Assembly: GCA_021772915.1 (NCBI GenBank)
Contig: JAJFLB010000034.1
Span: 140,304 to 204,303, forward strand
Length of the DNA: 64,000 nt
Direction: 5' to 3'
Source: Gammaproteobacteria bacterium
Lineage (GTDB): Bacteria > Pseudomonadota > Gammaproteobacteria > Xanthomonadales > SZUA-36
Under the pieces are notes generated by a model. That model saw nothing but the letters and a program-made list of their open reading frames with translations. It was not told where the DNA came from and made no database searches. Positions within the stretch are counted from its first letter, which is position 1. Each line of letters begins with the position of its first letter. Below, in pieces: positions 36,792-46,491 of the stretch. A program made the translations under genes and the position numbers.

Positions 36792-36952
36792 AGGGGGCGT
36801 TCTCAATCAGTCAGACAGCTCTGCCGGAGTCTGTTTTTTTGCCCAGCAAGGCAGAATAAGCGCTATGTAGTTAGACTACCTGAGCGCATGATAACGCAGT
36901 TGGGCGAAAAATAGGCCCGGCCCTGCGGGTTGACTGATTGAGAACGCCCCCT
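36792..36952. mobile_element. 161-bp palindromic element with perfect 22-bp terminal repeats
   Basis: AGGGGGCGTTCTCAATCAGT at 36792-36811, extending to 36813, is inverted perfectly at 36931-36952. The halves continue to pair imperfectly inwards to TTTTGCCCA / TGGGCGAAAA, so the whole element folds into one stem. It lies between convergent genes, and its right end is 5 bp from the stop of the PPTase gene. No protein is encoded. It looks like a MITE or large REP. Confidence 0.8.
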
Positions 36953-36957
36953 AAGGT

Positions 36958-37701
36958 CTATGAAAGACTGAAACCCTCCAGTCGCACACTCTTCTGACGT
37001 ACGGCAACCGCAGCAATTGCACCCGCTGCCGGCTCAGCCATGGCCAACTGCCAGGCTGAAGGGTCATCGTCTTTCATCTTCAATACCGACGGTTGATTGC
37101 AGGGATTCACATCAACGCTAAAACGACACAACTGATTGGCGATCCCCATGCCACTGGCCTTGACGACCGCTTCTTTACAAGCCCAGGTATGCATAAATGC
37201 GCGCTGTAGTTCATCGTTACCAAGTGTGGACAGGGCCTCAGATTCCGCATTGCTGAAATAGCGTCTCGCCAGCACCAGGGGCCTGACTGACCGGCGCGCC
37301 GCAATCTCCAGGTCGACACCAATGGCGGCCCCACTGCTGACGCCAATCAGATAGCAACTGTGACTGCGGGCCACATTAAAATTTAGCTCGCCCCTTGATA
37401 TTTTGGGATCGAGCTCTGGTCTGCCCCGTATGCGACGGACTATATGGATATCCTTGCCCGCCATACCAAGATATGCACCCAGTAACAGACGCAAGTAAAA
37501 CCGCCGGGTAGCCCGTTGTTGTAGAGCTGTAAGAGAGGCGGCCGCAACGTCGGTGGCAGGTTGTAACGGGTCTGACAGCTGCTCAAAATCCAGGTGCCAC
37601 AAATGCACAATGTCCCCTTGCGGCTTTTGCAGTTGCCGCAGTGGAAGCTGGCGTGGACTGAAGGAATCCGGCCCGATGATTTGTCTTGATTTTTGACCCA
37701 C
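36958..37701 (-). CDS. 4'-phosphopantetheinyl transferase (Sfp type)
   Basis: A 247-residue PPTase that loads the phosphopantetheine arm on carrier proteins. Motifs: NFNVARSHSCYLIGV, the Mg-binding GVDLE, and WACKEAVVKASGMG. It starts at GTG 37701 with a weak ribosome site. It is divergent from oleA, but the Ole pathway uses acyl-CoA and does not itself need a PPTase. The target may be a carrier protein elsewhere. Confidence 0.9.
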   Translation of the reverse strand: MGQKSRQIIGPDSFSPRQLPLRQLQKPQGDIVHLWHLDFEQLSDPLQPATDVAAASLTALQQRATRRFYLRLLLGAYLGMAGKDIHIVRRIRGRPELDPKISRGELNFNVARSHSCYLIGVSSGAAIGVDLEIAARRSVRPLVLARRYFSNAESEALSTLGNDELQRAFMHTWACKEAVVKASGMGIANQLCRFSVDVNPCNQPSVLKMKDDDPSAWQLAMAEPAAGAIAAVAVRQKSVRLEGFSLS

Positions 37702-37888
37702 TCACTGCTGACCACGGTTGGCTTTTTTGGCTCTGGCGGTCACTCCCGATTCAATAATAGAATCAGTCTAATACATCATTACCCTGACAGAAACCGTGTA
37801 GCCGTGCCATTCCGCTTAGGCTACAATGTCGGGCTCTGGGAAATCTCACAGTAATCCAGGCTGTCAACCCCCATTCAATCGGATACCC

Positions 37889-38905
37889 ATGCAATTTAAA
37901 AATGTTGTAATTCAATCTCTTGCCGCTGTAGAAGCCCCCATGGAGCTCACCTCGGCTGAGATTGGGAAACGCCTGCGTCCAGTAATGAATAGATTAGAAA
38001 TCCACCCCAATTTGCTCGAGGATATCTCTGGAATCAGTGCCCGCCGTATTTGGGGACAAGACGTTCAGCCCTCCGACGCGGCCACACTGGCAGCTGAAAA
38101 AGTCATACTTGAGGCAGGAATTGAACATCATGAAATTGGTGTCTTGATCAATACCTCGGTTTGCCGTGACTACCTGGAGCCCTCCACGGCCTGCCTCGTA
38201 CACGGCAATCTCGGGCTTAGCGAGAGCTGTATCAATTTTGATATTGGCAACGCTTGCCTGGCTTTTTTGGACGGGATGGACACCGCAGCACGCATGCTTG
38301 AACGTGAAGAAATTGACTACGCGCTAATTGTTGATGGTGAGACCAGCGGGCCGATCACCGAAGCCACGATTCAGCGTCTGTTGCGACCCGATGTGGATGA
38401 AGAGCAATTCCGTGCAGAATTTGCCTCCCTGACACTGGGATCCGGGGCAGCGGCAATGATCATGTCACGACGCGAGTTGGTGCCAAACGGTCATGCCTAC
38501 CTGGGTAGCGTGACCCGCGTAGCCACCAAATTTAACCGGCTCTGCTTCGGCCAGATGGACCGGATGGTAACCGATACCCGCGTGCTGCTGACAGAGGGTC
38601 TCAAACTTGCAAGCAAGACATTTAATGCCGCCCGCGAAAAGCTCGGTTGGGTGATTGACGAACTGGATCACTTCATCATTCATCAGGTCAGCAAAGTGCA
38701 CACCGAAGCGATGATGGACATGTTGGGCCTCGTGCCGGAGAAAGTCCACTGCATCTATCCCAAACTTGGCAATATCGGACCGGCCTCAGTACCCATTGCA
38801 CTGGCAATGGCCGTTGCCCAGGGCAAGGTCAAGCGCGGTAATCGTGTAGCCCTGCTGGGCATTGGGTCGGGACTTAATTGTTCCATGGCAGAAATTGTCT
38901 GGTGA
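37889..38905 (+). CDS. oleA: OleA, acyl-CoA head-to-head condensing thiolase
   Basis: A 338-residue thiolase-superfamily enzyme that joins two acyl-CoA chains to a 2-alkyl-3-ketoacid. It starts MQFKNVVIQSLA, a typical OleA N-terminus. The catalytic Cys is in GNACLAFLDG, His in FIIHQVSKVH and Asn in KLGNIGPASVP. The upstream extension from 37826 lacks family character. It is first of oleABCD, with oleB 31 bp downstream. Confidence 0.95.
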   Translation: MQFKNVVIQSLAAVEAPMELTSAEIGKRLRPVMNRLEIHPNLLEDISGISARRIWGQDVQPSDAATLAAEKVILEAGIEHHEIGVLINTSVCRDYLEPSTACLVHGNLGLSESCINFDIGNACLAFLDGMDTAARMLEREEIDYALIVDGETSGPITEATIQRLLRPDVDEEQFRAEFASLTLGSGAAAMIMSRRELVPNGHAYLGSVTRVATKFNRLCFGQMDRMVTDTRVLLTEGLKLASKTFNAAREKLGWVIDELDHFIIHQVSKVHTEAMMDMLGLVPEKVHCIYPKLGNIGPASVPIALAMAVAQGKVKRGNRVALLGIGSGLNCSMAEIVW

Positions 38906-38936
38906 CCACCCGAGGCGTGAACCTACTCACTAGAGG

Positions 38937-39851
38937 GTGACAGAAGCACCGGTGTTCCGACCATCTGAAAAACTCTATCCTTTCGCGCCACACTGGCTGG
39001 ATATTTCGGGCCACCGCATGCATTTCCTCGACGAAGGCCCCCGGGATGCACCCGTGGTACTGATGGTCCACGGTAATCCGACCTGGTCGTTTTACTACCG
39101 CAACCTGGTCGTGGCACTGAGGGACCGGTATCGCTGTATCGTACCGGACCACATTGGCTGTGGCCTGTCGGACAAACCCGATGATGCCCAATATACTTAC
39201 ACCCTGGCACAACGCATTGCGGACCTGGATGCTTTGGTGGATTACCTGCAAGTAAACACAGCCATCCACATGATCGTGCATGACTGGGGTGGCATGATCG
39301 GGCTTGGCTGGGCAACTGAGCGGCCTGAACAAATAGCCAGCATGGTGATAAGTAACACCGCGGCTTTTCCCTTACCAACAGAGAAAAAATTGCCGGCTGC
39401 GTTGTGGCTGACACGCAACACTTCCCTGGGATCAGTGCTCGTGCGTGGATTCAATGCATTCGCGGGCATTGCCATAAGGGTTGCCTGCAAAAAGCCGGTC
39501 ACTAAAGAGGTCCGGCGGGGCTATACCGGCCCGTATGACTGCTGGTCTAACCGTATCGCAACCTTGCGCTTCGTACAGGATATCCCGCTGGCACCGGGCG
39601 ATCCCGCCTATGCCATCCTGAAGGCTACCGCAGACCGTTTGGTGGGTCTTGTCGAAAAGCCCTGTCTGTTGGCATGGGGTGAAAGGGACTTCGTCTTCGA
39701 TCTCCACTTCCTTGACAAGTGGAAGGAGTACTTCCCCGATGCCCGGGTGCTCAGCTATCCGGACTGTGGCCACTACCTCCTCGAAGATGCAGGCGCACCG
39801 CTGAACCTGGCCATTGGTGACTTCCTTGACCGGCATCCATCGACTACATGA
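38937..39851 (+). CDS. oleB: OleB, beta-lactone decarboxylase (haloalkane-dehalogenase fold)
   Basis: A 304-residue alpha/beta hydrolase. HGNPTWSFYYRNL holds the halide-site-like Asn and Trp, the nucleophile Asp is in VHDWGG, and the acid and His are in FVFDLHFLDKW and CGHYLLED. It decarboxylates cis-beta-lactones to cis-olefins. It starts at GTG 38937, preceded by AGAGG. Its stop overlaps the oleC start as ATGA. Here oleB and oleC are separate genes, whereas some bacteria have them fused. Confidence 0.94.
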   Translation: MTEAPVFRPSEKLYPFAPHWLDISGHRMHFLDEGPRDAPVVLMVHGNPTWSFYYRNLVVALRDRYRCIVPDHIGCGLSDKPDDAQYTYTLAQRIADLDALVDYLQVNTAIHMIVHDWGGMIGLGWATERPEQIASMVISNTAAFPLPTEKKLPAALWLTRNTSLGSVLVRGFNAFAGIAIRVACKKPVTKEVRRGYTGPYDCWSNRIATLRFVQDIPLAPGDPAYAILKATADRLVGLVEKPCLLAWGERDFVFDLHFLDKWKEYFPDARVLSYPDCGHYLLEDAGAPLNLAIGDFLDRHPSTT

Positions 39852-41554
39852 TGTCTGAAATGCAAACAGACACATCTGGCAACTGCAACATTGCTGCAGC
39901 CCTGAGCAGACAGGCAAGCGAGCAAGCGACCGGTATCGCAATTCACTATCCGGTGGGTAAGCGCGGCAGGCGCGTGCAATATGAGTCAGCCAGCTACCAT
40001 GCATTGAACGAATTATCAGATGTCTATGCGCGTGGACTGATCGAGTACGGGATCGGCCGCGGCATCCGAACTGCATTGATGCTGGGTCCCGGACTGGATT
40101 TTTTTGCACTTTTTTTTGCACTATTCAAGGCCGGTGCAATACCCGTATTGATTGATCCGGGTATTGGTCTGAAGCCACTGAAAATCTGTCTTTCCGAGGC
40201 AGCGCCGAGTGCTTTTATCGGCGTTACCAGGGCGCAGGTGGCACGCAAACTCCTGGGCTGGGTACCGGGTGTGAAATTGGTCACCGCGGGACTGAAACTG
40301 GGTTGGGGTGGGTTAAACACAACCCAGCTTCGGACCCTGGGGCAGAAGAGCTCCGGGGCACAGCTGGCCGCCACACAGGCTGACGAGGTTGCCGCCATCC
40401 TGTTTACCTCGGGTAGCACGGGTATTCCAAAAGGCGTCCTGTACCGTCACCGCCACTTTGTTGGCCAGGTCGAAATGCTGCGCTCGACTTTTGACATAAG
40501 GGCGGGCGAAGTGGACTTGCCAACATTCCCCCCCTTTGCCTTGTTTGACCCCGCCATGGGCATGACCACCGTTGTGCCTTTGATGGACCCGACCAGACCT
40601 GCCAGGGCTGACCCACGCTTGCTGGTCGAGACGATTGAACGCTACGGAGTAACCAGTATTTTTGGTTCGCCAGCCTTGCTGAATGTATTGAGTCGCTACA
40701 CCGAAGCCAAGGACTTTCATATGCCCACCGTCCGGCGAATCATCTCCGCCGGGGCAGTTCTCCCCGTTACCACCTTGCGACGGATGCAAAAGGCCCTGTC
40801 ACCGGGAGCCGAAGTCTATTCGCCCTACGGCGCAACGGAGTGTTTGCCCGTGGCTTGTGTTTCCGGGACTGACCTGAATGATGAAATTACACAGCGGACA
40901 TCAAACGGCGAGGGTATTTGCGTTGGGTCTCCGGTCACGCCAAATGAGGTCAAAATAATTCCCATAACTGACAAACCCGTTAAGTCATTTGCAGACACTA
41001 CGGAACTGCCCGTTGGCATTACCGGTGAAATCGTCGTACATGGCCCGACAAGCACGGATACGTACTGGAACCGGATTGAACAAACTCAACTGGCCAAAAC
41101 AACTGATTCCAAGGGCCGGGTCTGGCATCGAATGGGTGATGCAGGATATTTCGACGCCGCAGGCCGTCTGTGGTATTGCGGACGCAAATCCCAGCGACTG
41201 GTTAATGGGAGTGAGACTCTGTTTGCAGACCAGATTGAAGCGATTTTCAATACCCACCCGGAAGTGGCTCGTACCGCACTGGTCGGCGTGGGTCCGCACG
41301 GCCACCAGGTACCGGTATTGTGTGTTGAATTAATAAGGCACGCGGGCCGCAAAAGTCGTGAGAGAATCCGCCGGGACCTGCTCCGGCTTGGCCAAAATAA
41401 TGTCGCAACGGCTGCGATTACACGGGTTCTTTTCCACAAGTCCTTCCCGGTTGACATCCGCCACAATGCCAAGATCGGGCGCGAAAAGCTCGGCCTGTGG
41501 GCGGCAGGTAAACGGGTGGTCCAACAAGGTAGTATTGATGGGATGGACCACTAG
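39848..41554 (+). CDS. oleC: OleC, beta-lactone synthetase (AMP-dependent ligase family)
   Basis: A 568-residue adenylate-forming enzyme. The P-loop-like motif is LFTSGSTGIPKGVLYRH, followed by YSPYGATECLPVA and RMGDAGYFDAAGRLWYCGRKSQR. It activates the beta-hydroxy acid as an AMP ester and closes the beta-lactone. It is coupled to oleB by overlap and to oleD by a 4-bp gap. Confidence 0.95.
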   Translation: MMSEMQTDTSGNCNIAAALSRQASEQATGIAIHYPVGKRGRRVQYESASYHALNELSDVYARGLIEYGIGRGIRTALMLGPGLDFFALFFALFKAGAIPVLIDPGIGLKPLKICLSEAAPSAFIGVTRAQVARKLLGWVPGVKLVTAGLKLGWGGLNTTQLRTLGQKSSGAQLAATQADEVAAILFTSGSTGIPKGVLYRHRHFVGQVEMLRSTFDIRAGEVDLPTFPPFALFDPAMGMTTVVPLMDPTRPARADPRLLVETIERYGVTSIFGSPALLNVLSRYTEAKDFHMPTVRRIISAGAVLPVTTLRRMQKALSPGAEVYSPYGATECLPVACVSGTDLNDEITQRTSNGEGICVGSPVTPNEVKIIPITDKPVKSFADTTELPVGITGEIVVHGPTSTDTYWNRIEQTQLAKTTDSKGRVWHRMGDAGYFDAAGRLWYCGRKSQRLVNGSETLFADQIEAIFNTHPEVARTALVGVGPHGHQVPVLCVELIRHAGRKSRERIRRDLLRLGQNNVATAAITRVLFHKSFPVDIRHNAKIGREKLGLWAAGKRVVQQGSIDGMDH

Positions 41555-41558
41555 AAAC

Positions 41559-42545
41559 ATGAAAGTGCTGGTCACAGGCGGCGGCGGCTTCCTTGGCAGC
41601 GCCATCTGTCGCCAGTTGCGGGCACGTGACGCGCAGGTCATTGCCTACCAACGCAGTGACAGTGCGCAACTCCAGAAGATTGGGGTGAACGTTGTCCGCG
41701 GTGACATCGCGAATACCGCCCTGATTGCAGACGCATTACAAGGCGTGGACGCAGTCATTCACACGGCTGCCAAGGCCGGTATCTGGGGGGCATATGACGA
41801 GTACCACCGTCCCAACGTCGCCGGTACTGAAAACGTCATTGCAGCCTGTCGTCGCAACGGCATCCACTCACTGGTGTTTACCAGCTCGCCCAGCGTTGTC
41901 CACAGTGGTGGTGATATTGAGGGCGGCGATGAATCCCTGCCCTATCCGGAGCACTTCAGCTCACCCTACCCAGCCACCAAGGCACTTGCTGAGCAACGGG
42001 TCATGGCAGCCGACGGCCAGGGGCTCCGCACGGTTTCACTACGGCCGCACTTGATCTGGGGGCCCGGGGACAATCACCTGCTACCGCGTCTGGTGGCACG
42101 TGCAAAAAGTGGCAAGTTGAAGCTGCCGGCACCTGAGAAACTGATTGACGCCGTGTACATTGATAACGCTGCCGGTTCACACCTGCTGGCCCTGGACTGC
42201 CTGCAGTCCAACCCGGTCGCTGTGGGTGGCAAGACCTATTTCATCTCCAATGACGAACCAATAAGCCATCGCCAGATCATTGGAGGCCTGCTTAAAGCCG
42301 CCGGTGTCGAGGTCGAAATCCAACCGATATCACCCCGTCTGGTCATCGCAGCGGCTACGGCTCTGGAAGGCATTTGGCGAGGCTTGCATCTGGCCTCGGA
42401 ACCACCGGTGACGCGGTTCGCCGCCGAACACCTGTCCACCGCACACTGGTTTGACATTTCAGCGGCCAAACGCGACCTGGGGTATGCAGCTGAAATCAGC
42501 ATCAAACAAGGGCTGGAACAGTTGAGATTGTCATTGACGGATTGA
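41559..42545 (+). CDS. oleD: OleD, 2-alkyl-3-ketoalkanoate reductase (extended SDR)
   Basis: A 328-residue NADPH-dependent extended SDR. MKVLVTGGGGFLGSAICRQL is the nucleotide motif, TSSPSVVH holds the Ser, and SPYPATKALAEQ holds Tyr and Lys. It reduces the OleA product to the beta-hydroxy acid. It is the last gene of the cluster; an array of palindromic 91-bp repeats begins at its stop codon. Confidence 0.95.
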   Translation: MKVLVTGGGGFLGSAICRQLRARDAQVIAYQRSDSAQLQKIGVNVVRGDIANTALIADALQGVDAVIHTAAKAGIWGAYDEYHRPNVAGTENVIAACRRNGIHSLVFTSSPSVVHSGGDIEGGDESLPYPEHFSSPYPATKALAEQRVMAADGQGLRTVSLRPHLIWGPGDNHLLPRLVARAKSGKLKLPAPEKLIDAVYIDNAAGSHLLALDCLQSNPVAVGGKTYFISNDEPISHRQIIGGLLKAAGVEVEIQPISPRLVIAAATALEGIWRGLHLASEPPVTRFAAEHLSTAHWFDISAAKRDLGYAAEISIKQGLEQLRLSLTD

Positions 42546-42860
42546 CCTGTAGGACCGACGAGTTTACTCGTCGGGAATGGCCGCGCACGTGATATTCGTG
42601 ACGACTGAAGTCGTCACTCCTACAATGCCGTACTGACCTGTAGGACCGACGAGTTTACTCGTCGGGAATGACCGCGCACGTGATATTCGTGACGACTGAA
42701 GTCGTCACTCCTACAATGCCGCACTGACCCGTAGGACCGACGAGCTTGCTCGTCGGGAACTCGTCAGCCTGGCAAAAAACACCGGCAGGGGCCTTCCCGG
42801 GTCGGGATGGTGCGCACTTTTGAATACAATTCCCGATGAGCAAGCTCATCGGTCCTACAA
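42544..42860. repeat. 91-bp tandem repeat array of GTAGGACCGACGAG palindromes
   Basis: Units begin at 42544, 42635 and 42726 (period 91). The first two are nearly identical, and each contains two palindromes: GTAGGACCGACGAG...CTCGTCGGGAA and GTGACGACTGAAGTCGTCAC. The third is partial. A reverse-oriented copy (TTCCCGATGAGCAAGCTCAT) follows at about 42830-42860. The array fills the gap between convergent oleD and the kinase-like gene; nothing in 42546-42927 looks coding. Confidence 0.9.
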
Positions 42861-42927
42861 GATCTACACAGGTCGGGGTTGTGTGTGGTTCGGATGCCCC
42901 ATCACGACGAGTACATTCCTTCAAACC

Positions 42928-43611
42928 TCAGTGCATCGGCCTCCCACGCAGCTTTCTGATGAGATACTCGATTTTTGAGTAATCCAGCAACTCGCGATCT
43001 TCCGCGGAGGCGTCTTTGTAACGGCCGTGGTACTTGTGCTTGACCCAGGCATTGATGTCCAGACGTTTACCGTATTCAAACAACCGGTTATTAAGCGGGT
43101 GGAAACCATCCTGCAGGGTAAATGCTGTTCCAAAGTCAATCACGTGGGGCTGTTGGTCATGGCCAACGATCAGGTTGGATTTTGATTTGAGATCACCGTG
43201 ACTGACACCCCGGGTATGGAATGCGCGGATCACCTTCAATAAACCCGCAAACCAGTCATCCCGGTCCTGCCAGCTTGCCTCACGGTAGGCCGTGCCGGCG
43301 ATAAACTCCAGCAACAGGTAACGCCTTGCCAACAAGCCATGACAGATCGGTACGCCTGCAACACCCGCCAACCGTTGATAGGCCGCATACTCCCGTTCCA
43401 GGGTCTTTTGTCGTGCCGTACGGACAGGCCCGCAACCCATGGCGGATTTGACAACGAGACGCAGTCCGTCACCTTCGAACATCAGTAAGATACCCTGATT
43501 CGACCTGGCCATAATATTCCTGCCCGCCGCCAAACTGGACTCTATCCATGGCAGCAAATCATTGGTAAAGGCAGGCGGGAGGTGCTCAGGTTTTTTGGCA
43601 GTTTCGATCAT
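42928..43611 (-). CDS. protein-kinase-fold (RIO/WaaP-like) protein
   Basis: A 227-residue kinase-fold protein. The lysine strand is LRLVVKSA, the conserved acid is in EREYAAYQRL, the catalytic loop is SHGDLKSKSNLIV (HxDxxxxN) and HVIDFGTAF is the metal Asp. This resembles lipopolysaccharide kinase or RIO-like small-molecule kinases; the substrate is unknown. The ATG at 43611 is preferred because the 65 upstream codons do not resemble the family. Confidence 0.8.
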   Translation of the reverse strand: MIETAKKPEHLPPAFTNDLLPWIESSLAAGRNIMARSNQGILLMFEGDGLRLVVKSAMGCGPVRTARQKTLEREYAAYQRLAGVAGVPICHGLLARRYLLLEFIAGTAYREASWQDRDDWFAGLLKVIRAFHTRGVSHGDLKSKSNLIVGHDQQPHVIDFGTAFTLQDGFHPLNNRLFEYGKRLDINAWVKHKYHGRYKDASAEDRELLDYSKIEYLIRKLRGRPMH

Positions 43612-43744
43612 TGCCTGCGGATAATACCGGCAAGCACCACAGGAATACACCACCGACGTGTCCTGTCGCAGAACCCTGTGGGCTGTGTAATTCTTCTGGT
43701 TCCTTGTTAACATGCTGCACTTCGCACAACTACCTGGATTCTCC

Positions 43745-45112
43745 ATGCCCCTCAAAGTACTGCTGTTTTTGCTACCTGCCCTTGTGTCCATGCAGCCGGG
43801 CAACACACGGGCTGATACCTATCCCTCTACGTATTCACCGCTTCCATCGACCCCTACACTGATCACCCACGCGACCATTCTCACCGGCACCGGGGTACGC
43901 ATGGATGATGCCAGTCTGTTGATGGCTGACGGAAGAATCGTGTTTGTCGGCAAGGGCGAGGCCCCCGAAGGAGTCACCGTGATTGACGCCAAGGGACGTT
44001 GGCTGACACCCGGCCTGATTGATGTGCACTCCCATCTTGGTGTCTATGCCAGCCCCCGCGTCAAGGCGCACTCAGACGGCAATGAGATGACGGACCCCAC
44101 GACAGCAAATGTGTGGGCCGAGCACAGTGTGTGGCCGCAGGACCCCGGTTTCTCCCGGGCACTGGCCGGCGGCATTACCACGTTGCAGGTACTGCCAGGT
44201 TCGGGCAACCTGATGGGCGGTCGTGGCGTTACCCTGAAGAATGTTTACAGCCTGAGCTACCAGGGTATGAAATTCCCCAATGCGCCGCACGGCCTGAAAA
44301 TGGCTTGCGGGGAAAACCCAAAGCGGGTTTACGGTGAGCGCAAACGGCTGCCCAGTACACGTATGGGAAACATGGCCGCGTACCGGGCGCAATGGATTAA
44401 CGCGCTCAAGTACATATTTGACTGGGCAGCCTACAACGACAAAGTCGCCAGCGGCAAAGACGGGATTAAGCCACCCAAACGTGATTTGAAACTGGAAACT
44501 TTAGCCGGCGTACTCAATGGAGAAATTATCGTACACATGCACTGTTACCGTGCAGATGAAATGCTCACCATCCTGGATATGGCGGACGAGTTTGGCTATA
44601 AGGTCGGCACTTTTCATCATGGTGTTGAGGCCTACAAGATCGCTGACAAGCTGGCAGAAAGTGGTGTTTGCGGTGCCTTATGGGCAGATTGGTGGGGTTT
44701 TAAAATGGAGGCTTATGACGGCATCCAGGAGAATATTGCGCTCCTTGATCGTCCACCGGGCAGCTGTGCCATCGTGCATTCGGATTCTTCAGAAGGCATT
44801 CAACGCCTGAACCAGGAGGCCGCCAAGGCCATGACCCGCGGTAACAGGGCTGGCCTGGCGATAACGCCGGAACGTGCCATTCGCTGGTTGACTTCAAACG
44901 CGGCAAAATCGCTGGGGATTCTGGATGAAACAGGTACCCTGGAAGAAACCAAGATGGCCGATGTCGTGATCTGGAACGGCAATCCATTCAGCGTTTATGC
45001 CAAGGCCGACCAGGTGTTTATCGACGGTGCGCTGGTCTATGACCTGGATGATCCGACCTTGCAGCCGGTATCCGATTTTGAACTGGGTCAGCTGACGGGG
45101 ACAGAGCAATGA
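43745..45112 (+). CDS. exported amidohydrolase-family enzyme
   Basis: An approximately 455-residue imidazolonepropionase-like amidohydrolase with a signal peptide (MPLKVLLFLLPALVSMQPGN). Metal ligands are present: HSH in GLIDVHSHLG, His in VHMHCYRADEM and FHHGVEAYKI, and Asp in VHSDSSEG. It is periplasmic, and the substrate (a dipeptide or cyclic amide) is unknown. The next gene starts inside its stop (ATGA) and is a homolog without the ligands. An upstream ATG at 43712 would extend the signal peptide. Confidence 0.88.
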   Translation: MPLKVLLFLLPALVSMQPGNTRADTYPSTYSPLPSTPTLITHATILTGTGVRMDDASLLMADGRIVFVGKGEAPEGVTVIDAKGRWLTPGLIDVHSHLGVYASPRVKAHSDGNEMTDPTTANVWAEHSVWPQDPGFSRALAGGITTLQVLPGSGNLMGGRGVTLKNVYSLSYQGMKFPNAPHGLKMACGENPKRVYGERKRLPSTRMGNMAAYRAQWINALKYIFDWAAYNDKVASGKDGIKPPKRDLKLETLAGVLNGEIIVHMHCYRADEMLTILDMADEFGYKVGTFHHGVEAYKIADKLAESGVCGALWADWWGFKMEAYDGIQENIALLDRPPGSCAIVHSDSSEGIQRLNQEAAKAMTRGNRAGLAITPERAIRWLTSNAAKSLGILDETGTLEETKMADVVIWNGNPFSVYAKADQVFIDGALVYDLDDPTLQPVSDFELGQLTGTEQ

Positions 45113-46359
45113 AACTACTCTGCATCCTCTTACTTGCACTCACGTTTACTTTTGGCGCCACGGCGCAGGCCCAGAATATCCTTATTCGTGCAGCCACGGT
45201 TCACACGATGACCAAAAGCGGCACGCTGGAAGACACGGACGTTTTGGTTTCAGCCGGTAAAATCCGGAAAATTGGCAAGAACATAAAAACACCACCACAT
45301 GCCGCGTCTATCATAGACGCGAAAGGCAAGCAGCTGACACCCGGGTTTTTTGCCGGTATCAACAGTCTGGGTATTTCCGAGGTCCCGGCGGTTGGAGAGT
45401 CTAACGACTCAAGCCTGTCGCTGGCGGAAATGCGTCCTGAATTCGACGTTGTTCCTGCCTACAACCCAAATTCCAGCCTGTTACCCATTACCCGAATTGA
45501 GGGATACACTTTTTCGTTGCTGGGTGCAGACGCGAAGGGCTCAATATTCAGTGGACAAGGACGCATGGTGGTCCTCGATGGCGGCTACGAGAGTTTTATC
45601 GGCAGTTCAGTTCTGTTTATTAATGTAGGCAGGGACACCAGCGTGCTCACGGGAAGCTCCCGCGCCGGACAGTGGATGTTGCTTAATCAGGCCGTGCAAG
45701 AGGCGGAGGTACCACCGTCAGCCGCAGACTCAGCACTACTGACACGTACCGGACGCAGCACTTTGGCCCGCTACATGGACAGCGGCACGGTCGTTTTCGA
45801 TGTTGACCGTGCCAGTGACATTCTCGAAACACTCAGGTTTGCGGACCGCCATGGCCTGAAGGCCGTGATCTCGGGTGGCGCCGAAGCGTGGATGGTGGCT
45901 GAGCAACTGGCTGCTGCGAAAGTACCGGTGATGCTCGATCCTCTCTCCAACTTACCGGGAAATTTTGACCTCCTCGGTGCCCGTCTTGATAACGCTGCCA
46001 TACTGGAAGCCGCGGGCGTCACTCTGGCTGTCAGCGGAGCAGGTACACACAATGCACGCAAACAGCGACAAATGGCCGGTAATGCCGTTTCGTACGGACT
46101 GCCACACGCGGCTGGTATTGCCGCGCTGACCAGCAACCCGGCACGCATTTTTGGTATCGAAGACCAACAAGGCAGCATTCGGCGCAACAAACCCGCCAAC
46201 CTCGTGGTTTGGAGTGGTGACCCGCTGGAAGTTACCAGCGTGGCGGAAATTGTAATTATCAACGGTGAGATGATACCGATGGAGTCACGTCAGACCAGAT
46301 TGCGCGACCGTTACCTGCCGGAAAACCCGGTGATGCCGAGAGCCTATATCAAACCCTGA
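45109..46359 (+). CDS. exported amidohydrolase homolog lacking metal ligands
   Basis: A 416-residue relative of the preceding protein with its own signal peptide (LLCILLLALTFTFGATAQA). At the position of the HxH motif it reads TPGFFAGINSLG, and the later His residues are also missing (SGGAEAWMVAEQ in place of the FHHGVEAYKI segment). It therefore cannot bind the usual metals and is probably a regulatory or structural partner of the active enzyme, translated with it through the ATGA overlap. Such active/inactive pairs are known in this family. Confidence 0.85.
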   Translation: MKLLCILLLALTFTFGATAQAQNILIRAATVHTMTKSGTLEDTDVLVSAGKIRKIGKNIKTPPHAASIIDAKGKQLTPGFFAGINSLGISEVPAVGESNDSSLSLAEMRPEFDVVPAYNPNSSLLPITRIEGYTFSLLGADAKGSIFSGQGRMVVLDGGYESFIGSSVLFINVGRDTSVLTGSSRAGQWMLLNQAVQEAEVPPSAADSALLTRTGRSTLARYMDSGTVVFDVDRASDILETLRFADRHGLKAVISGGAEAWMVAEQLAAAKVPVMLDPLSNLPGNFDLLGARLDNAAILEAAGVTLAVSGAGTHNARKQRQMAGNAVSYGLPHAAGIAALTSNPARIFGIEDQQGSIRRNKPANLVVWSGDPLEVTSVAEIVIINGEMIPMESRQTRLRDRYLPENPVMPRAYIKP

Positions 46360-46491
46360 GGGTGTAGTAATCCTGGTAATAAAAGGTGGCGTTAACGACG
46401 TGAAAGCGAAAGCGCCCCTCAGTGGGTCAGCACGCTGGGTGTTGTTGTACCCGGCGGCATTACCTGGTTGATGTTAGAAGAGAGCGGTCTG

